Positions 28,301-43,300 of a DNA stretch of 64,000 nucleotides are shown here, piece by piece (the first letter of the stretch is position 1; every line of letters starts with the position of its first letter). The translations under genes were made by a program, and so were the position numbers. Origin of the DNA: Filosporella fistucella (taxonomy: Eukaryota; Ascomycota; Leotiomycetes; Helotiales); contig JAQJZZ010000001.1 of NCBI GenBank assembly GCA_030077755.1, positions 1,302,001 through 1,366,000 on the forward strand. Direction: 5' to 3'. The notes beneath the pieces are model-generated. The model worked only from the letters and a program-made list of their open reading frames with translations. It was not told where the DNA came from and did no database searches.

Positions 28301-31300
28301 CATTGTCTATGTTTGGTGTTCATGAAGTCTGTCCTCACGGCAAATACTTTCTTCAAATCTCTTATTCGAGGATGAGTGAGTACGTTAAGTGGGTTCTAAC
28401 ATAGCTTCCGTCGCGCTACCATTTTGCCGAACCCATACGCAGGAAATTCAGATGAGAGATGTCACATGTCAGACTAGGTCTACAAGTTCTAAGCCTACAC
28501 TAAAGCAAGCGTTCCAAAAGTTGCATTTGATGATATATTAGCACCTTTTATTTCCGTCTTGTGTCGTTTCACATACTTTCATGCGGTTGCAATTTGATCA
28601 GTATTTGCCAAAAATGACTCCTGAACTCTCATCATCTATACTTTCAAATAAAAAATAAAGTCCTGCCTCCAAACTCCAAATTTGCGCTAAGCACAATGGC
28701 GAATCATACAAATATCTCGAATCAACATATTTTAGCCCAAGAAAATTTTGTTTGGACTTTATTCTGTTATATCATCGTAAGCTCTCCTATTCCTACCCAT
28801 CTTTATTTCTAGATTTGAATTAATTTCAACTAGATCGTCGTCATAATTGCAGCTGTGGTTTATTTCAATGTGTTTTATAAGTATGATCCTGAAGCCGACA
28901 GATTTAAGGAGTGTGAGGAGTTGGGGCGGATGTTGGAGACGGGCGAGGTGGATTTTGAAAGGGAGTGAGGGGTACAATTCAAGGTTTGTGCAAATTTGGG
29001 AGTTGACAATTGGATATCTGAGTGAACTTTGTGCCATCAGATGAGAGGCAATAACGGTCGAGCGTGGAAGAAAGCTTGTGGTATCGACGAGGTTCGCTCT
29101 TTCCCCCTCTGCTGGAGGAGCACAACATTATCTGTCCTCCTAACCCACAGTTTTCCATCAACATAACAACGTCAACATCGAATATCTGCAAAGACACATT
29201 ATTATCTCAGACGAATTGCACATCGCATATTATCAGATCGTGCAACCACCAATCAACGATATGGCTCCGTTTCTATTTCTCCACCCATACAACGTCACAA
29301 ACAACACACTCACATGCAACATCGATTGCCTCCTCCTAGCAACCACGAACAAAACCAGATCAAATTTCACCACTGACGGTCGGCCCAAAGTCGGTCCAGA
29401 TGCAGCAGGTGAAAAATTATCCCAAGCAGTCTGAACCCCCCCCTCTCTCACCACTGCCAAAAGCTAACGACCTCAGAAGGAACTTATCCAACTTCTAGCC
29501 TCGCTCCTGGTCATTCTGTTTGTCACGCTCTTCACATGCTACGTGTTCACGAAATGTTGTATGAAGAGACGGGAGAAAAAGGAGGAGAAGAGGTTACAGG
29601 GAATTAGGGATATGATGGATTCCGAGGTGATAGTGAACAGGATTAGGGAGGAGAGAGAGCGTGAGAGGGTGGCAGCTGCAGAGCAGGCAAGGGTTAGGGA
29701 GATGGGGGAGTATACGATTGGGTAGGTGATTGTGGGTATAGGAAGGAGATTGCAGGTTCTTTTTGATTCTGGACCAGTGGCTGGTGGATTACAAGCGGGA
29801 GGGCTTGGAGTCATCAGGGTTTGGGAGCTAGTTGAACGAGGTTGTGGAGTTGGGATTTTCTACCTGGGTGCTTTACAAGATAGTTCCAATCCATAAGATT
29901 ACAACACAATAAGCCCAAATTGCGAGATTGTGGTTCGGGGCAGATTTGACATTTATAGCTCCACTTGCGGTTAACATTTCCGAAATGGAATGCCAATAGC
30001 GGTAATATACCATTAATCGACACAATCTCAGCTCCCAAAAGCAGCAAAGCCAAAACGAAATCAAAATGATGCCACTCTTGAATGACATGATTAACAGAAG
30101 CGGAGAGGTATAGAGGTAAAGCACTCAAGGAAAGTGATGAGGCGGGATATTGTCATGTTGACATGAATAGTTGAAGCGAAGAGCATAGTTATGAAGCGTA
30201 TTCAAATTTATTTCCAGGTGTCCAACCATTTGTTCTAGAGTATATTGAAAACAAACTCTTTCTAAAATCGAGTCTCGCACGCCCCTCACTTCTGGGACGT
30301 CATGTGTATGAAATAGCCCACTATCCCGCTATATCAATCAATCCAGATCCAAATCTATTCCAACTCCTTTATCCTTATTCTCGTACCGTCTTTTAGGTCT
30401 ACAATGAAGCTTTACTCTTCCTCTCGCCATAAAACACCCTATCGAATTCCTCGTTCTGAAGTGCGATTCGTCGTCTAGCTGCTTCTATTGCTGCTGCTTC
30501 ATTTTGATGGTGACGATGGTTTGGATGATAGGCCCCTGAGGGAAGAGTGGATAAGGGTGATGATACTGGATAGGTCAGACGAGTTTGGATTTGATTTTGA
30601 TGTTGAGATTGGGATTGAGTGAGAGGCATGGCAGCAGGAGGAGTAGGAGCTACAAATGTGAGTATGGAGTTGCGAGAAAGAAGTTGCAGGGAAGACTTAC
30701 CTGAGGAATTGGATAAAGACATTCTGAACTTGATTCTGGAAACTTTGATAGTGCAGGATAGCAGGACTGAGAGTAAGTAAATGGGAGAGAGGAAGTAGAC
30801 TTCGCATTGATGATGGAAGTGGAATTGTGAAAGTTATCATCTTGGGGGAACTGACGGATTTTATATAGTAGAATTAATGAGGCTTGCATGACTTTTTGCA
30901 CTTGCAATCGTGGCATCATGGCAGAGAGAGGAGTGTAAGATTCAAGTCAAAGTGTAGGTAAGATTGGACCAAAGTGCAAATTGAGGTGTGAAAAAACCAT
31001 AAGTGCGGAACGAAATATGCCAACTGGGTAGTACAAACCGAGGGGTGATGACTGAGTAGCACGGACTGAGGGGTGATAACTGAGGAGTGACGACTGGGGC
31101 GTGCCAATTGAGGCATAATGACAGAGTAGGACAAACTGAGGGGTCCGATATGAGGGAAAGTGAAGCGGACGAGATTCGGAGAATAAGGCTGAGACCAAAG
31201 TGCAAGAAGTGAGCCCATGATGAGCGAGGAGAAGTGCAACATCGCGGTAGGAGTTTGGAAGAAAAAATTGCAAAATTGGAGGGATAAGGATATGGCTGAG

Positions 31301-34300
31301 GTAAGAGACAAGCTGAACAAAACAAGTGCAAGAAAAAGGTGCAAAATTAGACAGAGAGCGGACACGGGTTAACGCAAAAGTGCAAAAACAGGCAATGGCG
31401 TAAGGATTAAGCATTGAACTCGAGTACCAAGAAGCAAAACAAATCGGTCGAGATGAATAGCAGATTGTTCAAGGTGAAAGACACGATAGAAATGCAAAAA
31501 TAGGACCAAGTGCATGGTATCGTGCAAGATAAAATGGAATACGAAAGTGCAAAAACAGGGCAATTTTCCCTGCGAGTAAGAACCAAAGTGCAAGAATGCG
31601 AGTGTAGCCTAATAATAGCTACACGAAGAGATGCAAATGATCTCGATGGCTTGGAGGAATAACAGAGGTGCCCAAAGTGCAAAAATCAACAACCTTGACA
31701 CTGGCAGCGTTGATGGGAGTTAGTGGTGCCAGCCACGGCTTTAAAGTTCGGTGTATTTCCTCCGACTAGTCACTGGGTTTCAGGGGCCCTGCCCTCGGGA
31801 AGCTCTAAGCCTATTCCCAATTTGCATTCATATCACGTGCGCCGCAGAAACATGACCCAAAATTGCAAAACTCTACATCCAAAATACACAAATCTAACGC
31901 GATGCTCCAACTCCAACTGGCTGTTACACAGCTCCGGTCTTCAATGGACTGAACTTCTCCGAGGCTTGAAAGCAAGTGCTACATCAACTCCACCAAACTT
32001 ATTGGCACAGCGGCTAAAACTAGCTTGCAATTGGTACTCAATGGCAGAGTCATCTGTTCCACTCATCTGTTGGCAATTGTGAACCCATTCAATTTTGGGA
32101 CAATCTACAATCTTTCTATCAGTGCTCATCTGCATCCAATCCTTTAATCAACATGTCTTCGTTCCGCGACCTGTTTTCATATTCTGTTGCATCGTCTGTT
32201 TGAAGTCTCGCAGAGCCGCAGTCGTGGCACGACAGAGAATCGAGTTGCTGTATCAGGAAACGGTCTGTAATTATTAAGTGCATTAAAGCGCTCAAGATTT
32301 CTTCTGTGTAATTGGCTGTGTTTCTTGTGTTACACCTATTGACCGGAAGTGGTTTAACCTCATCATGCTCGCCCGAGTCGGTCTGATCTTGGAAGGGCAG
32401 TTTATGGCTTTGTCGAGGGTACTTTAGGTATTAACTGTACGGACAAAAGTTTAAACTTTATCTTTTCTGCCGATCTTAGTTGCGTTGCGTTGATACTCAG
32501 CTCGATATATCCACATCATATGAGCGTGCTGAGGTCTATGTCACGTGTATCAAATTATAATCGCTCGTACAGAGCACGCTCTCGGTGTGGAGTGTGGATC
32601 TACTGAATCTGTGTTGGGGAATCCGAAATTTGGGAGGAAAAGAGACGTGTATGAGCATTTTTACAGACGTTGAAGCGTCACTATTCGTCATTGCAACCTA
32701 CCAACACGTTGTGGTAAAATTTACCACTAGCCGGTGATGGCACTTCAAGTTCAATCTCCTTCCATATTGGGAGAAGTAAAAGGAACATCGAAACGGGGGA
32801 AGAAGGATCCACCACCTGTGCAATGGGATCATTCCATCGAGAATAAACATGCTCGACTTCATGAGCTTACCGACGTCAATATTTACGATATTCCCGTTAT
32901 CATGTGTGACTCTACGATTTTTAGGTATGACTAGTTCTCATCAACAATATATGCAGGAGCTTACTTTTATTGCAGGAATATACACGCCCAGGATAAGCTA
33001 GCCAATTACGCGGACAAGAGACGAAGTATTTTCAGGCCAGCAAATGGGAAGGAAATTCGGAACAGAATAGAGCAAGCTTATCAGTTGAAAATGCATTTGA
33101 GGGCCCAATATCAAATTGCTCAAACATACCATCATCAGCAATTTCGAGCGATGGATGACGGAAAGAGATTCCGATCTGGAATCCCGGATTCTGAACCTTT
33201 CGCGGTCGTTATCGCCAATGGTGATGAAGAAAAAGACCTGGGGCATATTTCGAGATCCTTCAAAGAAGAATTTCGGCAAATTGCAAATTCCTCGGATGGT
33301 AGGGCTGGTACCACCAAAGCGACAATCCTGCCTACTACAGCCAAATCATCCTGTGGAAAGAGATCCAGTCTCTCGAGTTTGGAGAGCCTTGAACGGAGAC
33401 TGGCTGCGAGATTTCCCCAAGATAATCAAGAATTAGCCCAGTATTCGCATGATACTCTCCGTACAATCCTTTTCGTCAAACGGCGACTCTCCGTTGGCTC
33501 ATCGGCCAGCAAATCCTCCAAGATGAAGACTTCACCATCCAAATCGCGGCGAACTTCGTGGTCATCTATGGATTCAGATTTAACTGTCACTAAATCGCCT
33601 TCCTTGAGAAGATCTCTAAGCCTAAGCCGATCAGGATCAATTTCAAGAAGAGACTCCACTGCTACTATCAGAACAAGTAAGCTGAGTGAGGTGACACTCC
33701 CGAACGAGGGTGGAGAAATAGAGTGTAGCCAGTCTTCAGAGGCTATTTTTCTGCAAAAACCCAAGGACGCGACAGGTGGGAATGAAAATTTATCATTTCG
33801 CACAGATTCATCATCAGTTGCATCCAAATCCACTTCAAGTGTTGGTATATCACAAGAATGTAATACGTCGAGGCCGAGGTGGGCGAGGTGGCAGCTTCGT
33901 TTGAAGCGATTGCAACAATTACCACACAATGACCCAGATCTTCACCACATCGCTACCCAAATTCTCGATCCCGGCAAAGCACCACCACTGCACAAGATTA
34001 CAAGCCCATATGATGAAACAGGCCAATTTGAGGAAACGTTACGTGACGCTTCTATCGATGGATTGTTTGGGCTGGACGAGCTTTGCGACTATGACTCGTT
34101 CGTGTCTCCCAATCCTTCCGCTCTCGATACCCTCCAAAAATATCATGCTGAACGATCGGATGAAAATTTCGGTACATTGCCGTCGACAGTTGTCTTCAGA
34201 AACCCTCAAAGCGATGATTGCTGTCTTGATCTTCGTCGCGGCGACCCGAGAGCATCAATATGCCAAACATGCCAATTGATACAACCAAATTCCCACGCGA

Positions 34301-37300
34301 TGATCTGTTCCATTATTGAAGCTTGGCAAACTGGCGATAACCCATTCACCCCAGAGAAGTATTGCACTTCTGACACATCTGGGTTTGATGAGGTCGATAC
34401 ATTTCATGATACTCTTCTACATACTGCAGGGAGACACGGAGCAGGTAGCGGGATTCTGATGTGGTTGATTCGAACGGGAGTAGATGTCCATGCAAAGAAT
34501 GCGGCTGGACAGACTTTCATGCATGTCTTGAATCCTATCGCTTTCAATGGTCAGACTAAAGATATATACCATGGCGGCGAAGAGGATTTTCATGGACTAC
34601 TGTTCAGCTTGCAAAGCCAGAACTTCGACTTCTTTCACACTGATGATTACGGGCAGACACCACTTCATGTCTTGACACAGTATTGGATGCATTCTGATTC
34701 AATTGCAGCCATCTTCGATTGCACGGGTCTCACGCCTACGACCAAACCTCTGGCGAGGGATTTTCGGGCTCGAACAATTGATTTGCAGCTAAAAGCTCAA
34801 GTATCCAAAGAGCACCGTCGAATTGTTGATTTTAACAGGCAGAATGTCCTTGCAGAATTCATACACGCAGATACAAGCGGCAATGACTTGGTAGAGACTG
34901 GGCAAGCAGTGAACTCCGGCGAAGCAGCGCCATTACAAGAAACTATTCAGCAGGGTCTGAATGGCAACCCTCTGTGCGAATATAAAGGGAAGAATGCATT
35001 CCATTGTCTGGCCGAACGATCATGCTTAGTCGGAGAGCATGCCAATAGCACAATTGGTTTAGGATCGAACACACTCAAGCGAAAACATGATGGAGATATT
35101 CCCGATCACCGTGTGAGGGTTGTCCGAACGGTGATTGAGCTTTGTGCAGCTGGTGTAGATGTCAACGCCTATGACATATATGGAAATACACCTATAATGG
35201 CGTTCACTACTTTGCAGCCTTGCGGTTTCTCAATGGCTGAAGAAACTACATCTGATATACTTCAGACGCTCATCGACAATGGCGCATCTGTTCATCGACG
35301 CAATAGACGAGGAGAGACTGCTCTTCATGTGGCTATGCGTCTCGGCCGAATCACAGCTGTAGATACTTTGCTCAAGAATCATGCCAACATTCATGTTACT
35401 TCCAGAAAGGGCAGAAGTGTGCTGGATGTGGCAAATAAAGCTCTTGAGAAAGAAAAGAAGGACGTGGGGTTGTGTGCCAGAATTACTGCTTGTATTAATG
35501 CTGTCACGAAATGTGGGCCTGTGGATGTTTGTAAAGAGTGGGACGAGCAGATGCAACGTTATAAGAAAGGGTCCGAGTAAATGCTCGAAGTGCCCACATA
35601 CAGCTGTGGATTTAGATTTGAACTATTCTTCAGAGTCCTCGGAGGTAGAATCTCCAGCCTCAAAGTCCTCATCATCTTCATTATCCACATCAATTTCCTC
35701 CTCATCACCTTCGTGGTACTCGTCCCAATTCTCCTCATCGCCCCTGTTTCGCTCGCTCTCTTCGCTCTCCTCGCTTTTCTCATTTTTCCCGCTCTCCTCG
35801 TCCTCCACGCTCTCATTCATCTCACAATCTTCCTCGTATTTATCCTCCCAGTCCTCGTTATCTTTCTCGCTCTCCTCGGCATCGGCATCGTACTTATTCT
35901 CCGTCTCCCTGGCAGACATTCGAAAACCATATGCCAACCAAGTGGCAACCTTTTTTCGGTCAAAATACTCTTTTGCCGGCTCTACACCTTCTCTCATAGC
36001 AATCGATATAGGAGAAATCCCCTCTCTCTCCGGACTATGCTCGGCAGTTGTCAATCGGTAGCACATGAGAGCAATTTCGCACATCTTAGAGAGTTCCTTG
36101 GGATCAGACAAATCTCGAGCTGACCACTGTGTATAGTCAGCTTGGATTTCTTTCAATATTTAATTTTGTACAGAAGTTTCAGAACAATCTTTGATCCAAA
36201 ACCGAAATATGTGCAGTGATTTCGAACACTTCTGTCCGCAGAGAGTTGCAAAACTGGAAACAAAGAGAGATATACATACCATCCTGTTATCTGCCTTTGT
36301 CATGTTTCTGACAAAGTGAACTAGATATCTGATCGTGTGGTCCTCCCTGCCCCAACCCTTCTCCTCTCTCGTCTTGGGCGATAAACTAACCAGATAGTCC
36401 ATATCAAACGACTGGAAAACCTCGATTGCTCGCTTAACGACACCAACGGGGTTGCTGGAACCATAGCTGACACCAGATTAGTATCATGCATACCATATGG
36501 TAAGCATAAAAGGGTAGTTTCTGAACTTCAAAGGAACTTTCTTTGACATTGTTCTTGAAGGTAATGCAAGGGAAAACATGACATACTCTTCAGACTTGAT
36601 GCCTCCATCCTTGATATACTCGTGCCAAACAGAGAGATGATGTCTATGGCTCAGAAAACCCTCCACTTCCTCGCGTGTCGAGTATCCCAAGGCTTGAGCG
36701 ACCTGGTGGACATTTGGTGTTGTCTCACCAATAAGAGGATGCTCGCTTCCTGCAGGTGACGCAGGTCTGGCGTCAGCAGGTTCAGACATCGTAGTGGTGT
36801 GAGATGGATATTGGGTGGTTCGCCAGGTAGGTTTCAGCGAGAAGGAGATGGTAATGTTTCGGAAAGTAAATTTCGTAAGATGGAGATGTAGGCGTATGGC
36901 AGGTGTGTATTTGGCGGACCGGAATAACCACAACGGCGTCTCATGTGATTAGCCAGAAAGATAAATATCGAGATTGGCAGGAGTACTTTGCAAAATAGAC
37001 ACCGCGGTGTCAAACGAGTAAAGACGGCGATCTTATGGTGTCGAAGATGAATTAGGATATTCTGCAACATGGAAGCAACGGTATTTGATGAACGGAGTCG
37101 GTAAAACCGTAAAATAAATGTGGCGATGCTATAATAGCATATTTGGCTAGACAGGCGTGCGAAATGAGAGTCTGAAGACACCGCTATGCTCTTGAAGGGA
37201 AATAAAAGCTATATAGGTAGAGCTTTGCAATTAACATTTTTATTATATTTAGCGTTAGAGAAGGAAGGGTTCTGCTTTCTAATACTTAAGTCATTGTAGC

Positions 37301-40300
37301 TGGATAAACGAGTTTGACGCTCACCTTTATTGAGACTATTCTTCATACCTGGACTCGATAAGGTCTTGATATTTTATTAAACTTTGAAGTCTCTTATCTT
37401 CTGCTATACTATCTGGATCTTTAATATAATATTTCTTATACTTACAATTTATAAACAATTAGATATTAGAGTTTCTTTTTCTCCTTTTCAAATCTCTCTA
37501 TTATACTTGCTTTATTAAGGTTAATTGGAATATTAATATACTATATTAATCTTTAGTAATAATATAAATTCAAATAAGGAATATTCTCTCTATTTTATTT
37601 TAAAATTATTATCTGATATTCTTATAAAAGTTTTCTAAGAGATCATTATACTTCTTTTATAAAGCAATTACTTGCAAATATCTAATACCGGTAATTGGTT
37701 TACTATAATTTGTGCCTGCTCTGCTCAGCTATTTTTATCTAAGATATTAGCAATATAGCTTTTATACTTGCCTCTCTAGCTTATTAAATAAATTTAGCGT
37801 TATGTGCATATATATATATACTTTGGGCATTTTATTAAACTATATTCTTCTGGGTCATTTCGGTGATTCCACTTGTGCTTCCCATTCCAAGCTATTACAC
37901 AGTTTTGATATTAATAGTTTGTCCCAAGATATATTTACCTCGCTCTATCCTACTAAAACTATACAGAGACTATTGAAAGTATGACCCTCTAGTTTTTGTC
38001 CTACTTTGCTATATAGACATAAATCTTAAGGTATATTCGAACACATGTGTGCGAATTTGTGCTGCGGTTTTCACATAAAGTAGTTGGGGCATTGACACAC
38101 CATCTCTCATTTCAACCACCTGCGCTAAGCTCGAATTTGGAAATTTCTCCAAATACTTCTATGCGGCTCTACTCCGCCATTTCTTGGGCAAACAAGTCGG
38201 GGTATCAACACAATGCTTCCACATACAACCCAGATCACGCTAATTCGAAAGTGGAAATTTCTCCAAATCCATTCGTACTGCCCTGTCTTACAATATCTGG
38301 CTATGTCACTTGGACTTTTCACAAATCGCGACTTGTTCGAATCTGCCACACCGATACGACTCAAAAATTCCACCTAATCTCATTGCGCGATCACAATACC
38401 ACAAACCTCTCCTAGAGACTAGCACTCTTCGAAAATCATCAGAATGCCTGTCAACCTCAGACGTCCTATCGCACAAGATGTGCTAGAAGCTATTTTCATT
38501 TTGATGGCTTTCTACATTTTTGTTTGCATCCCACTGGATCAGGTCTCCTGTCCAATCTTCGGAAATGTCAATGCTCACCGAGTCCTCCCCTGCGGCGCAA
38601 ACAGTCTTGCAACGATTCTCGCTGACATAAAAAAATCCATTCGAGACACCACCTGCCGTAATTATATTACCACTGAACTTGTTTGGTTTAACGAATACCT
38701 CAACTCCGTCATTGCCAAGATTCTGGGACATCCTGCTGTGTGGATGAGGTGAGCCCATTTTATTTTCATTGCAGACTGAAGCTGACGAATTGACAGTGAC
38801 TTATACCATGAACTTTCAGACCTACGGGCTGGGCATGAGGCGGGAGATTTCGTCACCTGGATTGATATTGCCGACAAGAAAACCAAAATCTTCGTTCTTT
38901 CCACTTTCTACACTATAATCGAATACCTCCTGTGCCTTCTCAAAGCAGTTCCATTCGCCTGCATCGGGTTCTACATGTTCTACTGCCTGTTATATTTTCC
39001 ACATCATATTGAAAACATGTACCACCTAGTGGGAGACGGAATATTCTGGCTGTTGCTCCCAGAGAATCGGGAGATTCTATATGGATTGATTTGTGCAATC
39101 TTGGCACGGATTACCTGGTGCGTTTTGGAGGCAGAGCGAGCAGCACCAGCACCTTGGGAGAATGAAGAATGATTGAGTCTATCCCAATGTGGAGACTATT
39201 TGAATGATTGGAGAGAAGACTGGGTAGATAGTAGATCCAAGCATGTGTAAATGTCCTGCCGCCACATAGAGAATCCAAGACGTTGATGAAGCTGAAAAAG
39301 AACTCGATCTTTTGAGACAACTTGGCTAGATCTATTGACATGGGTTCAACGGCGATAGCTCTATTATTCTATTCTAACATTGAAAATTAGATCGGAAGCG
39401 GCGTACTCTTTCTTCTATACGTACCTAGGTCTTTCAGCCTTCCTTGAAGATTCGCTTTAACGTAGGTGATTAGAAGTCTGAGAAAAGACCTTATACATAG
39501 TTGTACTAGTGTCTAGCTTAGAAAGACTGTGTCATCACGCAATCAAGTTCAGCTCGTTCCTTAGTTCAAGTTCCTCGTTATATTCTTGCAATGTTCTCGT
39601 CAGGATTTAATGTAACTGATTTAAACCCCCTTTATTCCTCGCTTAGCTCGCATAAATTCAATTTGTGAATTTCACCAAGATCTTGTCCAAGGCCTCGAAA
39701 CATGATCTATCCATCTAATTCTAGAAGCATCATTAAAAAGAAAATACAGACCGGGTCCATCTCGGCTACCTCCAACATTACCGCAGTATCGCGACACACT
39801 TCTTAGCAGAGTCGTGACACTCCCGCAATTCACATGCACACGACCAGCAGCTAGGGGCAGGTTTCTCTTTCCGATCTCAACAATGACTTTCCTCCGATAC
39901 TTCAAAGCAGTCTGTGTATTCATGTACATAGAAATCTTCATCACCTTTGCTGTCCCTGGATGCTCAGGAGGATGCATCCTCACTTCGTGGCAATAATCAA
40001 TACCAGATTTCCACCATCAAAAAGGGCCAAGGTAATTACCAGGATCTAGCTCCATCCCAATTTCAACGCTCTCACAACCCTCTTGTAGATTGTCCACTTG
40101 CTCGTGTGTAGATATGTCCCAAGCGCTGCTCCAGCTGTGAACTTTATAAGAAACAAGGACCGATTTCTGAATTTCTTGGCTGGAAACTTTGTGCACACAA
40201 TCGTTTCGTAAGTCTTTTTATCCCAATCCAGATAAATTTAAGCTAACAGCTGGTGTCCGCAGCTATGATATTTTTTTGTCAAATTTCTGCTACATCAACA

Positions 40301-43300
40301 TTCTGGAGACCTCAAGTCGCTAACGCGGTTTGCATCATTGCAAAAGATGTGCACGATAATGCCCTCTACACTTGGCGATGCAAAAAGATGTATTGGATCC
40401 GTGATTGCGTCATACTGGTTCTTCAAATATATCTACTTACAGTATTCTGGTTGGGGCAGCATATTGAGGCATATCTCTCGTCCCAACACGGCCGTGATCT
40501 GTGCAAGGCTTTGGGAAGGTGTTTTGAGTACTTTGTTAATAGTATCTGTTGGCTGTTTGCGGTGTTGGGTTGGTGATGATTTGGGAGGTCCTTGGAATTG
40601 CAGACGGAGTGGTTTGTGCATTCCTCGTTGAGGATAGATACCTTACGTCCTGGAGCGCACTGGGAACTGGTCGAGGAAAGCGGACACGGGGAAACCATTC
40701 TGGATTGGAAAATTGTATTGATTTCCTGGACATGCGATGATACCATGCATCGGACTATAATAGTATTCAAGAAATTAAACATGATGTAATCCATTTCAAC
40801 CTCTTGAAATTCGCTTGAATCTTGTTTGTCTCCTCTATTGATAAAAACCGATCGCGACAATGATCGCTATCGGTGCGAGGTTCGTGTTACCTTCTCTACG
40901 GTGACCCGAAATTGGAAGTATGAGATGAGTGTTTCAATAAGTAAATACGGTGCTGCGATGTTTAAGCGTAAGTATTGATCAAGTCCTCTTCATGATTTTG
41001 GCTGTATGGATCACGTGGTATGTGACCGCATGTCTAGATTTAGGAGATACCCACCTAGATATAGCTATGCCGTCATTGTTGTAGGGTTGGACTTGAAGGA
41101 CCCAATTTATACATTTGATTAAATTCTTGTCTAATAAATTATGCACCTCCTTGTAGGTCCAGACATGGGACGCCGCGAGGGTGGTGAGAAGACAAAAGCT
41201 ACTGTGATTTAATTGTAAAGGTATTAAGATCGCGACTTCGAATTGAGCCATTGACAAGAAGAGGAAAAAATGTATGCCAAGCGCTGTTCTTCGCAGGCCA
41301 TCGGTGCTCCCTTATTAGTTACAAGGATAGTTCGGCGCTTCGGTATTTCCCTGCGCAACATTATTTATAGCCTCTGCAAAGCTACAAACAGGAATGTTAA
41401 CGACTCCGATAGCATTAATCCCGTTATCATAGATATCTGCAACCACTTTTGGATTTGTTGGATCAGCTTTCGCCCAGCCATTCTTATTTCCGTTGTTCTT
41501 GTATGCTGTAACTGCACTATATTCAAACAAATCATCAGTTTCTGCTCACAATTTCATTTACAGTATCGGTGACAGACAAATAATGGGAAAAAAATTTGGT
41601 GAAACTCACGAGATAACTAAATCATCTCTTGATATCCCCCATTCACTTGTAAATCCACTCCCACCCAACTTGTTGATTCCGGGTAGCGTTCCGAGGCTCG
41701 CACTGCCACAATCTTCTCCACTACTGAGATTACAGCCAGCTTTCTTGTGCCATTTGATATTTGTGAGCCAGTAAGGTTGAAGGTCAGGTCCACAGACGAA
41801 ATTCTGGATGCCGTCGTCGTGGTTGAGGTGGACACCGCCCTTAATCAAGGTGGGAGACCAGCCGCTACAACCGCCTTCACCCTCGTCTTGGGGAACGCCT
41901 TCTTTAGTCCTATAATGGAGCACAAATGTTAGTTGAGAATGACAAAAAAGATGTCAAATATGCGAATGAGGTGCTTCTATCTACACATCTGAGTAGAAGA
42001 TGACTTTTGCCGGAATTAAGTAAAGTATACTCACGCAATGAAAGGCTGCAAAAATTGAACTTGGTCAGCAACTTCGCTCTCACCAGGGTCCAGTATTTAT
42101 ATTAGGGAAGTAACGTACCAAAGCCTCAATTTGTGACTGAGCCCAAGCATAGGGAATCATTGAAGCCCACACCGCTCTCTCAATGAAGGGTACTACCTCA
42201 AGGGTAGTCGTGTTCAATGTGTAAAATGTTGTGGCATCGTTGATCGCCTTATGCAGCTCTGCAATTGATGCATCGCTGCCATCAAAAAGGTTTCGGAGTT
42301 GCGTATCGAGGACCTTTTCCCACATAGTTAAGATATTGGTTAAAAGTTCCCCCAAATTGTTCTGTTTCGTACTATATTGCACAATGTACGTCAGCTCTGG
42401 GGAGTTATACAACGAGGGAGGGGAGGAAAGCTTGAATTTACAGAGCAGAGGTATCTTTTGCAAGATTGATCCCTCCAGCAACAAGACCGTTCGTAACATC
42501 TTTCGCGACACCAAGTTCATTTGGATTTTTATTGCTGAAGTGAGGTGCAGACTTGAGCCCTGGTGAAATTGTGTCAACTCCGGCGTTTTCTCACCAAGAC
42601 AGCCAACCAAGGGCAATATGAGTTGGGCATTCACTTACAGCTATTGAATAATGGTGCAGAGAATCCAATGAAAGCCACGCCTAGTAAGTCGAGGATTATT
42701 TTGAGTTCCTTCTGGTTGTCGAAAACCGGCGAGAATGTCGCAGAGAACTTGCCAATCCTCGTTGCCATAATGACACTAGCTCTCTGAATGGCATCATCCA
42801 CGATTTTGAAACCCAGTTTGAGACCAGCGAAGCCACCGAGAATTAAATATCTATAAGCGTGTCAGATAACATCGCGACCTGACAAGAAACGGAAATAATC
42901 ACCCAGCCGGGGAGTTCACCGGCGCGTTCAAGCCTGTCTGTCCACATGCAGTGGGCTCCGTGCAGCCGGGAAGTGTCATCTCGTTGCATGACATATCGTT
43001 CGATGGGTGAAAGTAGTCATGGAAATGGGTCAGGAATCCGGCTCTCCTCTCAGTCTCGCTTGCATGCTTCCACGAGAAAATAAAGTCATTCCACGCCTCT
43101 TCCGCTTTTGCATCTCTCCATTGTTGCCAACCAGGATTAGAGACTTTGGTGAGACTTCCATAGTCGCAAGAGACACTTCGCCAAGGTGCAGCGGGATTGT
43201 AATCATGCTCTGCAAATATAAGCCCTTTGCTGGTTTGGACGAAACCGCCTCTCGAGTAATCATAGCAGTCATGATTGCTATCAGGTCCAAGAGTGACGAC